From: Colias croceus
Taxonomy: Eukaryota > Arthropoda > Insecta > Lepidoptera > Pieridae
Length of the DNA: 64,000 nucleotides
Assembly: GCF_905220415.1 (NCBI RefSeq)
Contig: NC_059561.1
Location: forward strand, 7,394,001 to 7,458,000
Direction: 5' to 3'
Shown: positions 1 to 10,803 of the stretch, in pieces
Layout: each line of letters starts with the position of its first letter
Numbering within the stretch: the first letter of the stretch is position 1
Translations under genes and position numbers: made by a program
Notes under the pieces: model-generated
What the model was told of the DNA's origin: nothing
The model's input: only the letters and a program-made list of their open reading frames with translations
Database searches by the model: none

Positions 1-490
1 TCTCAGTTTTTGGCACTAGCAGAATAATCTCAGTTTTTATTTTTTTCATTTAAAAGTATTAAAATACACTTTTATATACTTTTTATTTATTATAAAAACA
101 AACAAATAGTATATTTTTTCCTTCCCAGAGGTACAAATATTATTAAAAAAAATTATCTCAGCTTATGTTAAATATTTATAAGTTTGTACCTTGATACTTG
201 AGAAAAACATTGTTTCAATAGAATAAACACTAAGATTAGTGCTTGACCTATAACCTCTCCCTCATTTTTGCCGCAAAATATTATCATCTATACCTATAAT
301 AAAATTGAAGTGTCTGTTTGTACTTTGTAATATTACAATAACCACATTTTACTGAATACAAATGGATATAGTATATATAGGTACATAAACCAAAATATGT
401 AGCAATTTTACAATTTTTGTCTGTCTGTCTATTGTTCCGGCTAATCTCTAGAACAGCTGGACCGATTTTGACGAGACTTTCACTGACAGA
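1..490. other. AT-rich non-coding stretch with a LINE/SINE-type tail
   Basis: No coding exon is visible. From about 415 the text (ctgtctgtct, then 'ggaccgattttgacgagact') matches the degenerate tail shared by many lepidopteran retroposons. It is presumably intron or upstream sequence of the + strand dioxygenase gene, whose first exons are outside the window. Confidence 0.5.
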
Positions 491-860
491 GCCATTGTGA
501 GTAGATGTAAAAGACGATTGTGTGTCTAGTTGTAATAGTCAATTGTGAGTCTAGTTGTATTGAGTGAGTGAGTCTAGTTGTATTGAGCGAGTGTGAGTCT
601 AGTTGTAATCTGCCATTGTGAGTAGATGTAACAGACGATTGTGTGTCTAGTTGTAATAGTCGATTGTGAGTCTAGTTGTATTGAGCGAGTGAGTCTAGTT
701 GTATTGAGCGAGTGTGAGTCTAGTTGTAATCTGCCATTGTGAGTAGATGTAACAGACGATTGTTAGTCTAGTTGTAATAGACAATTATGGGTCTAGTTGT
801 AATGAGCAATAGTGAGTCTAGTTGTTCTGAGCTATGAGTATAGATTTTTTTAAGATAGAC
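491..860. repeat. Minisatellite with a 121-bp higher-order period
   Basis: The block starting 'gccattgtgagtagatgtaa' begins at 491, 612 and 733, a period of 121 bp. Each block is built from shorter 20-30 bp units ending in 'gagtctagttgtaat'. The third block decays after about 800. It lies in an intron of the PHYH gene or upstream of it. Confidence 0.85.
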
Positions 861-917
861 TAGTTGTATTATACGAATTTGAGTCTAGTAGTTTATTACA
901 ATACACATACTAATTAC

Positions 918-1189
918 ATCAGTCAGTATCGACATTCGAAATCGAAAATTTAACAATAATTCCAAAAGTTTTCAAACTTCGGTCAAGTGAATGGTTCATT
1001 GGGACGACAATAAATCTCGACTTTTTCACGACCATACAGCAAAAAATAATTTAATTGCAATTTTAACAATGTTCCGGACTGCAGACAAGGTTGCAAAATG
1101 AGATTTATTGTTGTCCCAATATACCATTCACTTGACCGAAGTTTGAAAACTTCTGAAATTATTGTGAATTGATTGTTTTGACTGACTGG
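918..1189. repeat. Hairpin (inverted-repeat) MITE-like element
   Basis: A left arm around 918-1021 and a right arm around 1095-1189 are imperfect reverse complements. The core 'gttttcaaacttcggtcaag' at about 969 pairs with 'cttgaccgaagtttgaaaac' at about 1131. The ends read 'catcagtcagt' and 'actgactgga'. There is no coding capacity; this is a foldback/MITE of about 270 bp ending about 90 bp before a PHYH exon. Confidence 0.7.
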
Positions 1190-1278
1190 AGTAAATATAC
1201 TTATTGTTTATAACCAATACACTTCTTCTTCTTCTTCTTCTCTTAATTAATGGCTCCACCTAACCAATACACATTTAG

Positions 1279-1434
1279 GTACAAGAGATACACTACGACG
1301 ACGTGTTCATGACATACACAGAACACCCGCGGCTTCTGCACGTGCTGTCGCAGTTCATTGGCGACAATATTACCGTTGTGAACAGCATGTTTATTAATAA
1401 ACCGCCTGGCAGTGGGCAGCATCCACCGCATCAG
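1279..1434 (+). CDS. PHYH: PHYH exon a (HxD His)
   Basis: The acceptor is ...acatttag|gtacaagag and the donor is catcag|gtaggt. It has 52 codons, phase 0 at both ends, beginning VQEIHYDDVF and ending SGQHPPHQ. The last His is the first ligand of the HxD motif. Confidence 0.88.
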
Positions 1435-4400
1435 GTAGGTTTTAACTTATTTATTTTTATTTATTTTATTTACATTCACATTTCATAAACAATTTACACA
1501 TATAGTTAATATCATAAACTAATTTGAAAATCTTCTTATAATATAAAAATGAATCCCAAAATGTGTTGGTAAGCGCATAACTTGAGAACGGCTTAACCGA
1601 TTTCGTTAATTCTTTTTTTATAATATTCCTTGAAGTTCGAGGATGGTTCTTATGTAGAGAAAACGTGAATATGTACCACGGGCGAAGCCGGGGCGGACCG
1701 CTAATGCAATAAAAATAGGAGGAACTACGGCATCTGTAGAGCTTTGTAGAATAAAATAAATTGATGGAAATAACTTTAAATGTGTTACTTTGTGTAGTAT
1801 TTGCGATTCACCACAAAAAGTGTTTTGAACATTGAAAAAATTTTTGTTTATCTTGATATTTTGAGCTAGTTGAACAAAATTGTTGACGACTTAAAATAAA
1901 AATGAAATCAAATGCGTATACATTTTGAGTTAGATTTATTTTATACTCAAGATTTTGTCAGCATTTTTTTATTAATGTGATGCAAAATAATTAATTGAGG
2001 TTGTCGTTTATATCATTTTATATTTAAAATGAATGAAATAGTTTAATAGGAAATTATACTAAAAAAATCAATTTTATATTATAAAGTTTTATTAATTCAT
2101 TAAAATTAAATTATTCGTTATTTATACCAATTTTAAATTTCAGGATCTATTCTACTTCCCATTCCGTCCAGCTGACAAAATCATAGCTTCATGGACGGCT
2201 GTAGATGACGTCACAAAAGAAAATGGCTGCCTTTATGTTATTCCTGGCTCGCATAAGAAAAATATTTTGTATCCTCATGGACATACTCAAGTAAATAAAG
2301 AACTATGTAGTAAGGGTTGAAAATCTTCTGTTGTTTGTGAAAATGGCGTTTAAATCCATACTTTATAGTATTATAAATGCGAAAGTAAATCCGTCTGTCT
2401 GTTACTCAATCACGCCTAAACTAGGTACTGAACCAATTTTCATGAAATTTGGTATGGAGATATTTTGTTATTAAAAATGAGGGTAGTTTTATTTAATTGT
2501 ACCGTTTCCCGAAGCTACTTAGTTACTATGAAAGTTTTCAAATTCAAAACTGATCTTATATAAGTGTAGTTAAAAATATAAATTTTTGTACCTATTTGAA
2601 TTTTAAAATTTTATAAACTACCCACAGAAAATAGTTTTTAACTAATTTTTTTTGGGTGTTTCACGCGTTTAATTGTGAAATGCAAACTTTTTTTACTACA
2701 ATTTCTACTTCTTAAACTTTTTTAACTACAATTTACTTGTTTTAACAATTCGAACAATTAATATGCCTTAGCGAACCCTTAGAATATTTTTCTATCGTAT
2801 TTTTAACGAACAAAATTTTTGTTGTTATCTTGATGGTATAGTCAATAAAAACCCAAGTGCACGTTTTACAAGAAAAACTTTATTAAGATGAAAAATATAC
2901 GTGTTACACGAGCAATGTCCGCAGAGAAGAGGAAGTACAAAACAAAATGTTGCCATTACATAAAAAGTGACCACAGATTATTGAAGACGCAAATTTATTA
3001 CAACAATTTTTATAATGTTTATTAATTACTAGCTGTTCCCCGCGGTTCCACCCGCATTGCTCCGCTCCTGTTGGTCGTAGCGTGATGATATATAGCCTTC
3101 CTCGATAAATGCTATCTAACATCGAAAGAATTTTTCAAATCGGACCAGTAGTTCCCGAGATTAGCGCGTTCAAACAAACAAACAATCAAACAAACTCTTC
3201 TGTTTTATAATATTAGTATAGATTATTCATTTTTCATACATTGCAGGGTGCAAACAAGCTATACCACGGTATTCTAGACGAATCCGTGTACGATACAAGC
3301 AAATTTTCCCACTTGGAGATGAGTCCCGGGGACACTGTATTCTTTCATCCGCTTATAGTTCACGGATCTGGGCCTAATGTTACCAAGGTATGTGTTTTTT
3401 TTTATAAAAAGGAGGGTTTTTTTCAATAGTTAATTAGTGTAGTTATTTCAAGATTGTCATAAAAAGGGGGTAGTTTTCTTTAATTTTTTTTACTAGACGC
3501 GACGTATTTTTTATGACTAGATGGACGGTAGTTTCTTTATTAAGATTGTCTGGTATTGGGAGGGTATTTTTTATATTTTTATACTTTGTAGGAGGTTTTT
3601 TATCAATTGGTGGAGGGTAGTTGAATATTTTTGTTTGTACAAGGAAAATCAATATTTTTTTGAACTCGCATTTATAATTAAGGTAAAATTAGCCCTGTTT
3701 GTCACGCTTTCACAGCCACATAACTGTAACAGTTTTTCATAATAAAAAGTCGCCTTTACAATACGGAGAATGCTTTTAGCCTCTTAAATATCTCCAAATA
3801 CAAAAAGCATATAATAAAGTCGCTCCAACGAGACGTTAAAGAAAAAACAAAAAAAATACTAAAACTTTTGCATTTATAATATTTTACAGTATTTTTTATT
3901 AGGAATATAATATAACTAGCTTTCCGCCCGTGGCTTCGCCCGTTTCGTCTAAAACCTAATAAATTATATATTAAAACCTTCCTCTTGAATCACTCTATCT
4001 ATTACAAAAAACCGCATCAAAATCCGTTGCGTAGTTTTAAAGATTTAAGCATACATAGGGACAGAAAAAGCGACTTTGTTTTATACTATGTAGTGATAAA
4101 ATTATATTGTATCAAAAAACGCTACTTAGACTATTTGAAACAACAAATCTTTGTGTTTTTTATAATGAATAAAATAATGATTAATATATTGACATTGATA
4201 GTTTATCTATTTATTTATATTTTTATGTTTTTCAGGCATACCGCAAATCGATAACAGCCCACTACGCAAACAGTTCATGTTATTATATAGATGTTAAGAA
4301 CTCAGTTCAAGAGCCCGTTGCTAAGGAAGTGGAAGCTGAAGCTAAGAGACGCGGGTTCGAACTTAGCTTTCAGGTTGGTATATTATATTACTAGCTTTCC

Positions 4401-5308
4401 GCCCGCGGCTTCGCCCGCGTTTTCAAAGAAAAACCCGCATAGTTCCCGTTCCCGTGGGATTTCCGGGACAAAACCTATCCTATGTGTTAATCCTAGTTAC
4501 CCTCTATATGTCTGCTAAATTTTATTGTAATCGGTTCAGTAGTATTTGTGTGAAAGAGTAACAAACATACACCAAATCCTCACTAACTTTCGCATTTATA
4601 ATATTAGTAGGATTAGTAACTAGCTTTCCACCGGTTTGTCTAATACCTAATCTATACTTAATATTATAAAGCTGAAGAGTTTGTTTGTTTGTTTGTTTGT
4701 TTGTTTGAACGCACTAATCTCGGGAACTACTGGTCCGATTTGAAAAATTCTTTCGGTGTTAGATAGCCCATTTATCGAGGAAGGCTATAGGCTATGTATT
4801 ATCACGCTACGGGCAACAGGAGTGGAGCCACGGGGGTGAAACCGCGCGGAGCAGCTAGTAAATTATATACCTAACCTTCCTCTTGAATCATTCTATCTAT
4901 TTTAAAAAACCGCATTAAAATCCGTTGCGTAGTTTTAAAGATTTACTCATACATAGAGACATAGGGACAAGAAAGCGACATTGTTTTATAATTTACTAGC
5001 TTACAGCCCGCAGCTTCGCCCGCTTTGTCTAAAACCTAATAAATTATATACTAAAACCTTCCTCTTGATTGTCTATCTATTAAAAAAAAACCGCATGAAA
5101 ATCCGTTGCGTAGTTTTAAAGATTTAAGCATACAAAGGGACATAGGGACAGAGAAAGCGACTTTGTTTTATACTATGTAGTGATACTATACTATGTAGAG
5201 ACAAATAGACAGTAATTAATTATAAAAACTTATAATACCTACTTTTTTTTACAGGACACATGGCGATTCAAGAGTAAGCAAGTACTTGGCGTTCGTTCCT
5301 CGCTATAA
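1279..5308 (+). CDS. PHYH: Phytanoyl-CoA dioxygenase, 3' five exons (5'-partial gene)
   Basis: Fe(II)/2-oxoglutarate oxygenase of the phytanoyl-CoA hydroxylase family, which 2-hydroxylates 3-methyl-branched acyl-CoA at the start of peroxisomal alpha-oxidation. Five exons (1279-1434, 2144-2290, 3247-3387, 4236-4373, 5255-5308) all join at codon boundaries and give 208 residues plus a stop. Visible landmarks are 'INKPPGSGQHPPHQ|D' (the HxD iron motif, split by an intron), 'FYFPFRPADKI', 'GDTVFFHPLIVHGSG' (distal iron His) and 'AYRKSITAHYA' (the Arg that binds 2-oxoglutarate). All catalytic ligands are present, so the gene looks intact. The N-terminal part, expected to carry any PTS2 signal, is outside the window. 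The C-terminus is VRSSL; SSL is at best a weak PTS1. It converges with the DOMON gene on the - strand. Confidence 0.93.
1531..1703 (+). repeat. Interspersed retroposon tail, family R4
   Basis: It begins 'ataatataaaaatgaatccc' and ends 'gcgaagccggggcggaccgc'. A near-identical copy is at 34253-34420. It lies in a PHYH intron. Confidence 0.75.
2144..2290 (+). CDS. PHYH: PHYH exon b
   Basis: The acceptor is aaatttcag|gatcta and the donor is actcaa|gtaaat. It has 49 codons from DLFYFPFRPA to PHGHTQ; its first residue is the Asp of HxD. It contains SWTAVDDVTKENGCLYVIPG, a conserved core of the family. Confidence 0.93.
2356..2470 (+). repeat. Interspersed retroposon tail, family R5
   Basis: The stretch 'tattataaatgcgaaagtaa', then 'gtctgttactcaatcacgcc' and 'aatttggtatggagatattt' recurs in reverse orientation at 29172-29357. 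It is non-coding and lies in a PHYH intron. Confidence 0.65.
2471..3027. other. PHYH intron, AT-rich, no gene seen
   Basis: Low-complexity A/T text with no splice-flanked coding segment and no repeat recognised elsewhere in the window. Confidence 0.6.
3028..3222 (-). repeat. Interspersed retroposon tail, family R3, reverse
   Basis: Read on the - strand it runs from 'gtttgtttgaacgcgctaat' through 'gaaaaattctttcgatgtta' to 'gcagctagt'-like ends. Other copies are at 4654, 39941, 41491, 52984 and 54173. Confidence 0.75.
3247..3387 (+). CDS. PHYH: PHYH exon c (distal His)
   Basis: The acceptor is ttgcag|ggtgca and the donor is accaag|gtatgt. It has 47 codons from GANKLYHGIL to SGPNVTK and includes PGDTVFFHPLIVHGSG with the second iron-binding His. 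Confidence 0.93.
3388..3914. other. PHYH intron, no gene seen
   Basis: T-rich sequence with no coding exon. Open frames here are short and A/T-driven. Confidence 0.6.
3915..4096 (+). repeat. Interspersed retroposon tail, family R1
   Basis: It begins 'actagctttccgcccgtggc' and ends 'gcgactttgttttatactat'. Further copies are at 4619-4993 (split), 4995-5180, 17141-17331 (reverse) and 24260-24450 (reverse). Confidence 0.8.
4236..4373 (+). CDS. PHYH: PHYH exon d (2-oxoglutarate Arg)
   Basis: The acceptor is tttttcag|gcatac and the donor is tttcag|gttggt. It has 46 codons. AYRKSITAHYANSSCYYIDV carries the conserved Arg, and the helical KEVEAEAKRRGFELSFQ follows. Confidence 0.93.
4390..4613 (-). 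repeat. Interspersed retroposon tail, family R6, reverse
   Basis: It begins 'actagctttccgcccgcggc', includes 'cccgttcccgtgggatttcc' and ends near 'tataatattagtaggatt'. A forward copy is at 19868-20080. It starts 17 bp after PHYH exon d. Confidence 0.8.
4619..4993 (+). repeat. R1 copy split by a nested R3 copy
   Basis: R1 text stops after 'ctaatacctaa' near 4650 and resumes at 'aattatatacctaaccttcc' near 4860. The interval is a complete R3 unit with a (gttt)n run and the end 'cgcggagcagctagta'. R3 therefore inserted into an older R1 copy. Confidence 0.75.
4995..5180 (+). repeat. Interspersed retroposon tail, family R1
   Basis: It runs from 'actagcttacagcccgcagc' to 'gcgactttgttttatactat', directly after the split R1 copy and 75 bp before the last PHYH exon. 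Confidence 0.8.
5255..5308 (+). CDS. PHYH: PHYH terminal coding exon
   Basis: The acceptor is tttttttacag|gacaca. It reads DTWRFKSKQVLGVRSSL and stops at TAA (5306-5308). The DTW/(D/K)xW(x)FK pattern is the usual PHYH C-terminus. Confidence 0.9.
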   Translation, partial: DTWRFKSKQVLGVRSSL

Positions 5309-5720
5309 TCCAGTTAAAAAGTAATAAAATAAAAAAGAGCGTGTGTGCCGAGCACACGTGTCAGAAGTGAAACTTCTTTTGAAGATTCAAAGATATCGAA
5401 ATCGTCGCCTTCCTCCATGACGTGACGGTATTGCCATGACGCGACCTTGAAATTATACTCTCAAAGCGCCTAAAGAAGTTTCACATCAAAAATATACTAT
5501 GTTGTTAAAAAAAATATGTGATGTTATATTTTTGTAATATTTTTATATTTACTTCACTTGGTGAAATGGTGTTAATTATTTTTTTTTTTAAGTGATGGGA
5601 TTTTTTGATAAATTTGAAATTATATTTTACTCATTTTTTTATATATCTGGTTTTTGGTGTACTTTAATGATGATGACTGTGATACATTTGTATATTTTTT
5701 TATAATAAAAGTTTTAACCT
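5309..5720 (+). other. PHYH: PHYH 3' UTR and polyadenylation signal
   Basis: Following the stop is a T-rich region whose last clear AATAAA is at 5704-5709, then 'gttttaacc' and a T/G-rich stretch. An earlier aataaa at about 5323 could give a short UTR. The UTR contains a MITE copy (5335-5490). Confidence 0.55.
5335..5490 (+). repeat. MITE G copy in the PHYH 3' UTR
   Basis: It opens 'aaagagcgtgtgtgccgagc' and has inverted inner ends, 'gaagtgaaacttctttt' and 'aaagaagtttcacatc'. Related copies are at 18777-18871 (reverse), 20457-20600 and 52190-52395. It begins about 27 bp after the stop codon. Confidence 0.7.
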
Positions 5721-6616
5721 AAAAGTTGTTTCATTGAAAAATTATAAAGTCAGTATTAACTACACTCCTTAAGCTAATTTTCATGAAAACATTAATTTTA
5801 CATCGTTCCACAGAAATGTACTTAAAGAAATAAGTGAAAAGGTGAAAGTGTTTCAAACAACCTTTTCTGTCTAGAATGCATTTTTTTATGTTACCTACAC
5901 AATTTTTTCTAAAAATAATAAAAACTAAAACATTTTGCACAAAGCAAACGAAGTGACGTGGGTTACCTGATAAGTTTACGTTAAATTTAATGCGAGTGAA
6001 GCCGAGCGCTCTAAAATTATGATCAAAAAGTTTGGAGAATTCAAAAGTGCACGACTCATAATGCTCATTGCTTAGTCGAAAAGAAGATTTTTGTTCTATT
6101 GAAAATGGTGATATTATTTATAATAAATATTATTTCAATTTATTTTTCCACCAATTTCCACTGTAGATCTACAGCTTATAAAAAATAATGCCCTCAAACT
6201 AATTAAATTTTACACAAATTATCGTTTTTTAACCGAAAAAAAGGGTTGATTCCATGTTGATTCACAGGAATTTAATTTCTTCTATTTCAAAAATTATTTC
6301 CCGTTTAATTTCTTGAATCAATGTTTACTAGTGCAGTGCTTGTATTATAATTGAATAAAAAAAAATATGTGGAAAAACCGATTAGATTAGGCGGTTTTGT
6401 ATTTAACGAATATAATTTATATTCACAAAAATTAATGTTATTTCTTAGATCCACAAATATATTCCGCGTACTGTATAGGTAGTTGTTTTATGCATATTGT
6501 GCATTGTGCATATTCATTTTCAAGTGATCTGTTGAACATACTAAAATCCTCAATAGATGGCGTGAGGGTGTCTCTATTATATATAAACATATTATATATA
6601 AGTTATTAGACCGGAC
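5721..6616. other. Intergenic AT-rich sequence, no gene seen
   Basis: This lies between the convergent 3' ends. Only short A/T-driven open frames occur, and there is no repeat match elsewhere in the window. Confidence 0.6.
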
Positions 6617-7724
6617 TCTCAGTGGAGTTTCGTTTGCAAAAATAGCGGACCTAAATCTGACTTCTGATATATATTGTATAGATCCCAGACATCCTATAGA
6701 CAGATGTTGCCAACCAGTTTTGTGGTCCCCCTCCCCCCACCCCGGCAATTAAATATGGCATACAAAGAAAAAAATAAAAATTTCCAAAACATGCCGTGTG
6801 GGGTATCAAATGAAAGAGCTTATTGAGTACATCACGAATATATAACATACTATAACATTTCTTACACTTTCTCTAAGATTTTTTAGAAAATTTACGAAAA
6901 TGCTCCATTTTTGAGTTAACTTTAAACCACTATAGATTGAAAACTCATGAATATATTTTTTAAATTCTTATTTTAAATAATTAACAATAGTCTATTGTTT
7001 ACGATTCAATAGTTTGTACAGTGAAATAGTTGGATGGGGGAGTGGGGGGAGAATTCAAAGATGGCGAGTATATTTTCAAGTTTATGCCAGAAATAAAGGC
7101 CTTATACAAAAATAACGGTGTCAGGGCTTAGAATAATTATCTCTGCACTGTCGTTGTGTTTGACAGAATAAAAAATATGGCAGAACATTCTTGAATCAGC
7201 CTCTGTGTGATTAGATTTCAAATCGGTAACTTTAGTGAAAGTTGCGCCTTGCAATTTAAAACATTTTGTGGGGTCATCAAATCCACCACATACATATAGC
7301 TCACTTATATTATATTACGAACTTTTGAATCGTAAACAATGGACTATTGTTAATTATTTAAAATAATAATTAAAAAAATATATTCATGAGTTTTCAATCT
7401 ATACTGGTTTAAAGTTAACTCAAAAATGGAGCATTTTCGTAAATTTTCTAAAAAATCTTAGAGAAAGTGTAAGAAATGCTATAGTATGCTATATATTCGT
7501 GATCTACTCAATAAGCTCTTTCATTTGATACCCCACACGACATGTTTTGGAAATTTTTATTTTTTTCTTTGTATGCCATATTTAATTACCGGGGTGGGGG
7601 GAAGGGGACCACAAAACTGGTTGGCAACATCTGTATAAAGGATGTCTGGGATCTATACAATATATATCAGAAGTCAGATTTAGGTCCGCTATTTTTGCAA
7701 ACGAACATCTCCTTGGAGCCTGCT
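6617..7724. mobile_element. Large foldback element, arms of about 400 bp
   Basis: The left arm (about 6617-7016) and right arm (about 7318-7724) are imperfect reverse complements along nearly their whole length. Landmarks are 'gtttgcaaaaatagcggacc' pairing with 'ggtccgctatttttgcaaac', and 'gtttacgattcaatagttt' pairing with 'aacttttgaatcgtaaac'. The central 300 bp is unique in the window. There is no transposase, and open frames within it are mirror images of each other. Confidence 0.8.
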
Positions 7725-7955
7725 CTATATTGCACTGGTTATAGAAATAATTCAATTATTGTTTAGGTAATATAAAATAATATTATCTGTAGTTGAGGTG
7801 AGTTTGCCTGGGTACGAATTCTGATCTATTATATTATGTTCGAAAGTCTGTTACAATATAGGTATGGAATATGGGTTTAAACTTTAAATTAATGGCTTTC
7901 AAGCAATAAACAGATTTTATACTGGTAGTGATATAATGAAGGTTCCAGAGTTAAA

Positions 7956-8941
7956 CGTCTTATTCACGGTCCATCTTGACGTACGTCCCGCCAAGGTCAT
8001 ACACGATGCACGACGCAAAACGACCGTGAATAGTATTGACGTACGTCAATAATTATTATTATTACGTTGCTGGATGTGCACGACCAATTTTTCATCCAGC
8101 GAGCACCCCCACCACCGCGAACGTCGTGCAGATGGACAGTGAATAGGCTTGCTGTACAGCAGATCAGTGTTGCCAACAGAAATTAATGTAAATACTTGGA
8201 AACGTGGCCTATTGATATGATTTTTTTGTGATAACTTAGTAGTTAGTTTAGTTTTGTGATAACGTAGTGAGTACATGAGCAAGCAAGAAACAGTTATTTT
8301 ATATTTTTATGTACACAGGAAATACCCAATTATCATTACTTTTGGATCAACCTAGTACACATGGACAGTTTATATTCAGAAGTTATTATTTTAAAAGAAC
8401 TCCAAGGCGAATTGTTGAATAACAAAGATTTTATGCAAAAGTCCACTGCAGAAAAATGGCAATTTATTTTAAAAAAATGTCCTAACGAATTTGTTTGTTT
8501 AAAAAAAATGATAAGCTATATTATACTCTCTGTTCCCGCCACTTCAGCATTTACTGAAAGAGTCTTTTCGGTCATGAATGTGAAGTGGCGGGAAGAGAGA
8601 AACCGAGCTTCATTAAAAATTAATTAAAAATGAGCTCTTGAAATAAATTTAGATTTGGAATGTTTGGATTCATATAATTCATTTAAAAATAATGAAAAAT
8701 TCTTAGGTACTGCAAAAAGTACAAAAAAACACATTTTTAAAAATATTTATTTACTCTTTATACATCCAGCACAGTGGATTTCTGGTGGTTTCAGAGGTCT
8801 CTTCTGGTGGGTAGCTTGATACTTCGGTGGCAACACTGGCAGCCTTGAGCTGACGTACAGCGGGGATGGACCGTGAATATGCGTCGTGCATCGTGTATGA
8901 CCTTGGCGGGACGTACGTCAAGATGGACCGTGAATAAGACG
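7956..8941. mobile_element. hAT-like DNA transposon, internally deleted
   Basis: Terminal inverted repeats of 62 bp (7956-8017 and 8880-8941) are perfect complements, starting 'cgtcttattcacggtccatc'. A second, inner inverted motif ('gtgaatagtattgacgtacg', and its partner near 8850-8875) follows. The 986-bp body holds only the C-terminal part of a hAT transposase (8361-8627), so this copy is non-autonomous. The perfect ends suggest recent mobility. A clean 8-bp target duplication is not evident. Confidence 0.88.
8361..8627 (+). pseudogene. hAT transposase C-terminal dimerisation remnant
   Basis: An 88-codon open frame inside the inverted-repeat element. Residues about 49-86 read ISYIILSVPATSAFTERVFS followed by a basic NRASLKIN-like end, which is the hATC dimerisation signature (VPATS...ERVFS...NR). 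The N-terminal zinc finger and the RNase H-like catalytic core are absent, so it cannot be an active transposase alone. A second open frame on the other strand at 8046-8282 is not supported. Confidence 0.8.
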
Positions 8942-9640
8942 CTTTAATTAGAAATACCTTGTAGTAATATCATGAAGTTCACGCAAACTCTACTATATTA
9001 TTAGCTATGTATAAATAATTTATAGGTAAGTAACTGTATATTGTAGGTGATAAGGTAGGTTATAATAAATGAAAAACGGTTTTCTATTAAAATAATATTT
9101 ATTCATCATTAATCTTAGGTTTGGTACTGTATTATTAACTCTGTTAAAACTATGGAGTTACGTCATATAAATTATTCTCTTATTTTACTAATACTATAAA
9201 GAAAATCGATGTAATGTGTTATATAACATAAAATATATATACAATAATAAAAGTTTGTATTTCTTACAAATGTAAAAATAAGTACATATAAAATAACACT
9301 ATTTAATTTAATTTTTAACGACCAAGTTGTCATTCCTTGTACAGATTTGTCGATTCATAAACTTTAAAGCTTGTAAGAGCAAAATTTTATACAATAACAA
9401 TTCCAAATTAATATTTAAGAACATACTGGCAACCAATTCTATTAATTATCTAATAAAATCCGATTTATACAAACCAACAATAATTAAAACTAGGTACATA
9501 CATTTAAATTCCTTAACATGAGCATTCATCCTCCTTATAAAAACGCACCGTAGCACCGATAGATGGCGCTGATTTAAAAAACCTAAATCTCAAAACGCCA
9601 TCTATGATTGGAAGACTAAAATAGGTTAATAAAATAAATG
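8942..9640. other. Intergenic sequence, no gene seen
   Basis: AT-rich. An AATAAA on the - strand (9098-9103) could be a distal polyadenylation signal of the DOMON gene. Nothing else is recognised. Confidence 0.5.
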
Positions 9641-9656
9641 AAACACATAATAGTGC

Positions 9657-10803
9657 TTTATTATACAGCGTTATTTACATAAAATGGAAACCACATTCGA
9701 AATATAGCGTTTGCCATCTGTGCAGTCGTACGAATGTAATTTCTTGGTATAACTTATTTTAAAACCGTGACGAAGACTAGAACGGGTATGAAATGTGATC
9801 GAAAGAAACTAGGTATCTTGCTTAATGGTAACTTATGTGTTAGTAACTGCGACTCCATCAGAATTCTGCAAAAAGAAAATATAGTTTAGACACAGACCTT
9901 CACCGTTATTTACAAGAGAGGTGATAAAGAGAATTTGTTTTGAAAATTAATATTTATGAGAATGATAAAAGTAATTGGTAACGAATCACTTATGATTTTA
10001 AATACTATAAAACTAGTACTTATTAGGGAATTATGAAATATACTGCCTAAAATAATGTTTCCAACCCGTGTTAAAAAATATTAATGATAATATGTTTTGA
10101 AAAAAAAAATTTAACGATTTTTGTCATTATAATAATTATGACGTAAAATATCACCAATACAAATAATACCTGTTAGTAAATAGAGAATGTAGATTAGTTT
10201 AAATTCAGCGACATCTATCAGCTAATACAAAACACTTATGTATATAAAATTATTTATATAGAGGCACAGCAAAATATACAACAATTACATTAATTTTAAA
10301 GCTGCGGACCCAAGCAATACTAGTTAATAGTTACGTTTGTATATATGTCGATATTAAAATACATTTTAGATTTTACATCAAATACTCAATGTTATGAAAA
10401 ACATAATGTAAATAAAATTGTTAGTATATATTATATACTTTAAATCTACATTATTGGCACATATTAACTTCAATAATTACAATTTAGAAAATATAATTAA
10501 ACAAATGGACATTAGATGACACTTAAACAACTGGGAAACTGGGATATTAATAAAGGCCCATGATATTTTATATACCTTATCTATTTACCCTAAAGCACCG
10601 TTCATATAACATTACTTTTTTATTAATTTTATAGCATTTACATACAATTTATATACACATTATATTACTGTGAGAGAATAAAAAAGTATCCCTATAAAGT
10701 TTTATAAACAATTTTATGGACATTACTTTTTGCGACCTTGTTTTCAAAAATTTTTCTTGTTATTTGTGGATATTTTTTTACCCTCTCAGTAAAAAACATT
10801 ATT
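9657..10803 (-). other. 3' UTR of the DOMON gene with polyadenylation signal
   Basis: It extends downstream of the TAA at 10806-10804. AATAAA on the - strand is at 9662-9657. Inside it, a strong acceptor context (tttctttttgcag, with the exon side starting at 9865) suggests that part of this UTR may be an intron in some transcripts. The exact end is inferred. Confidence 0.5.
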
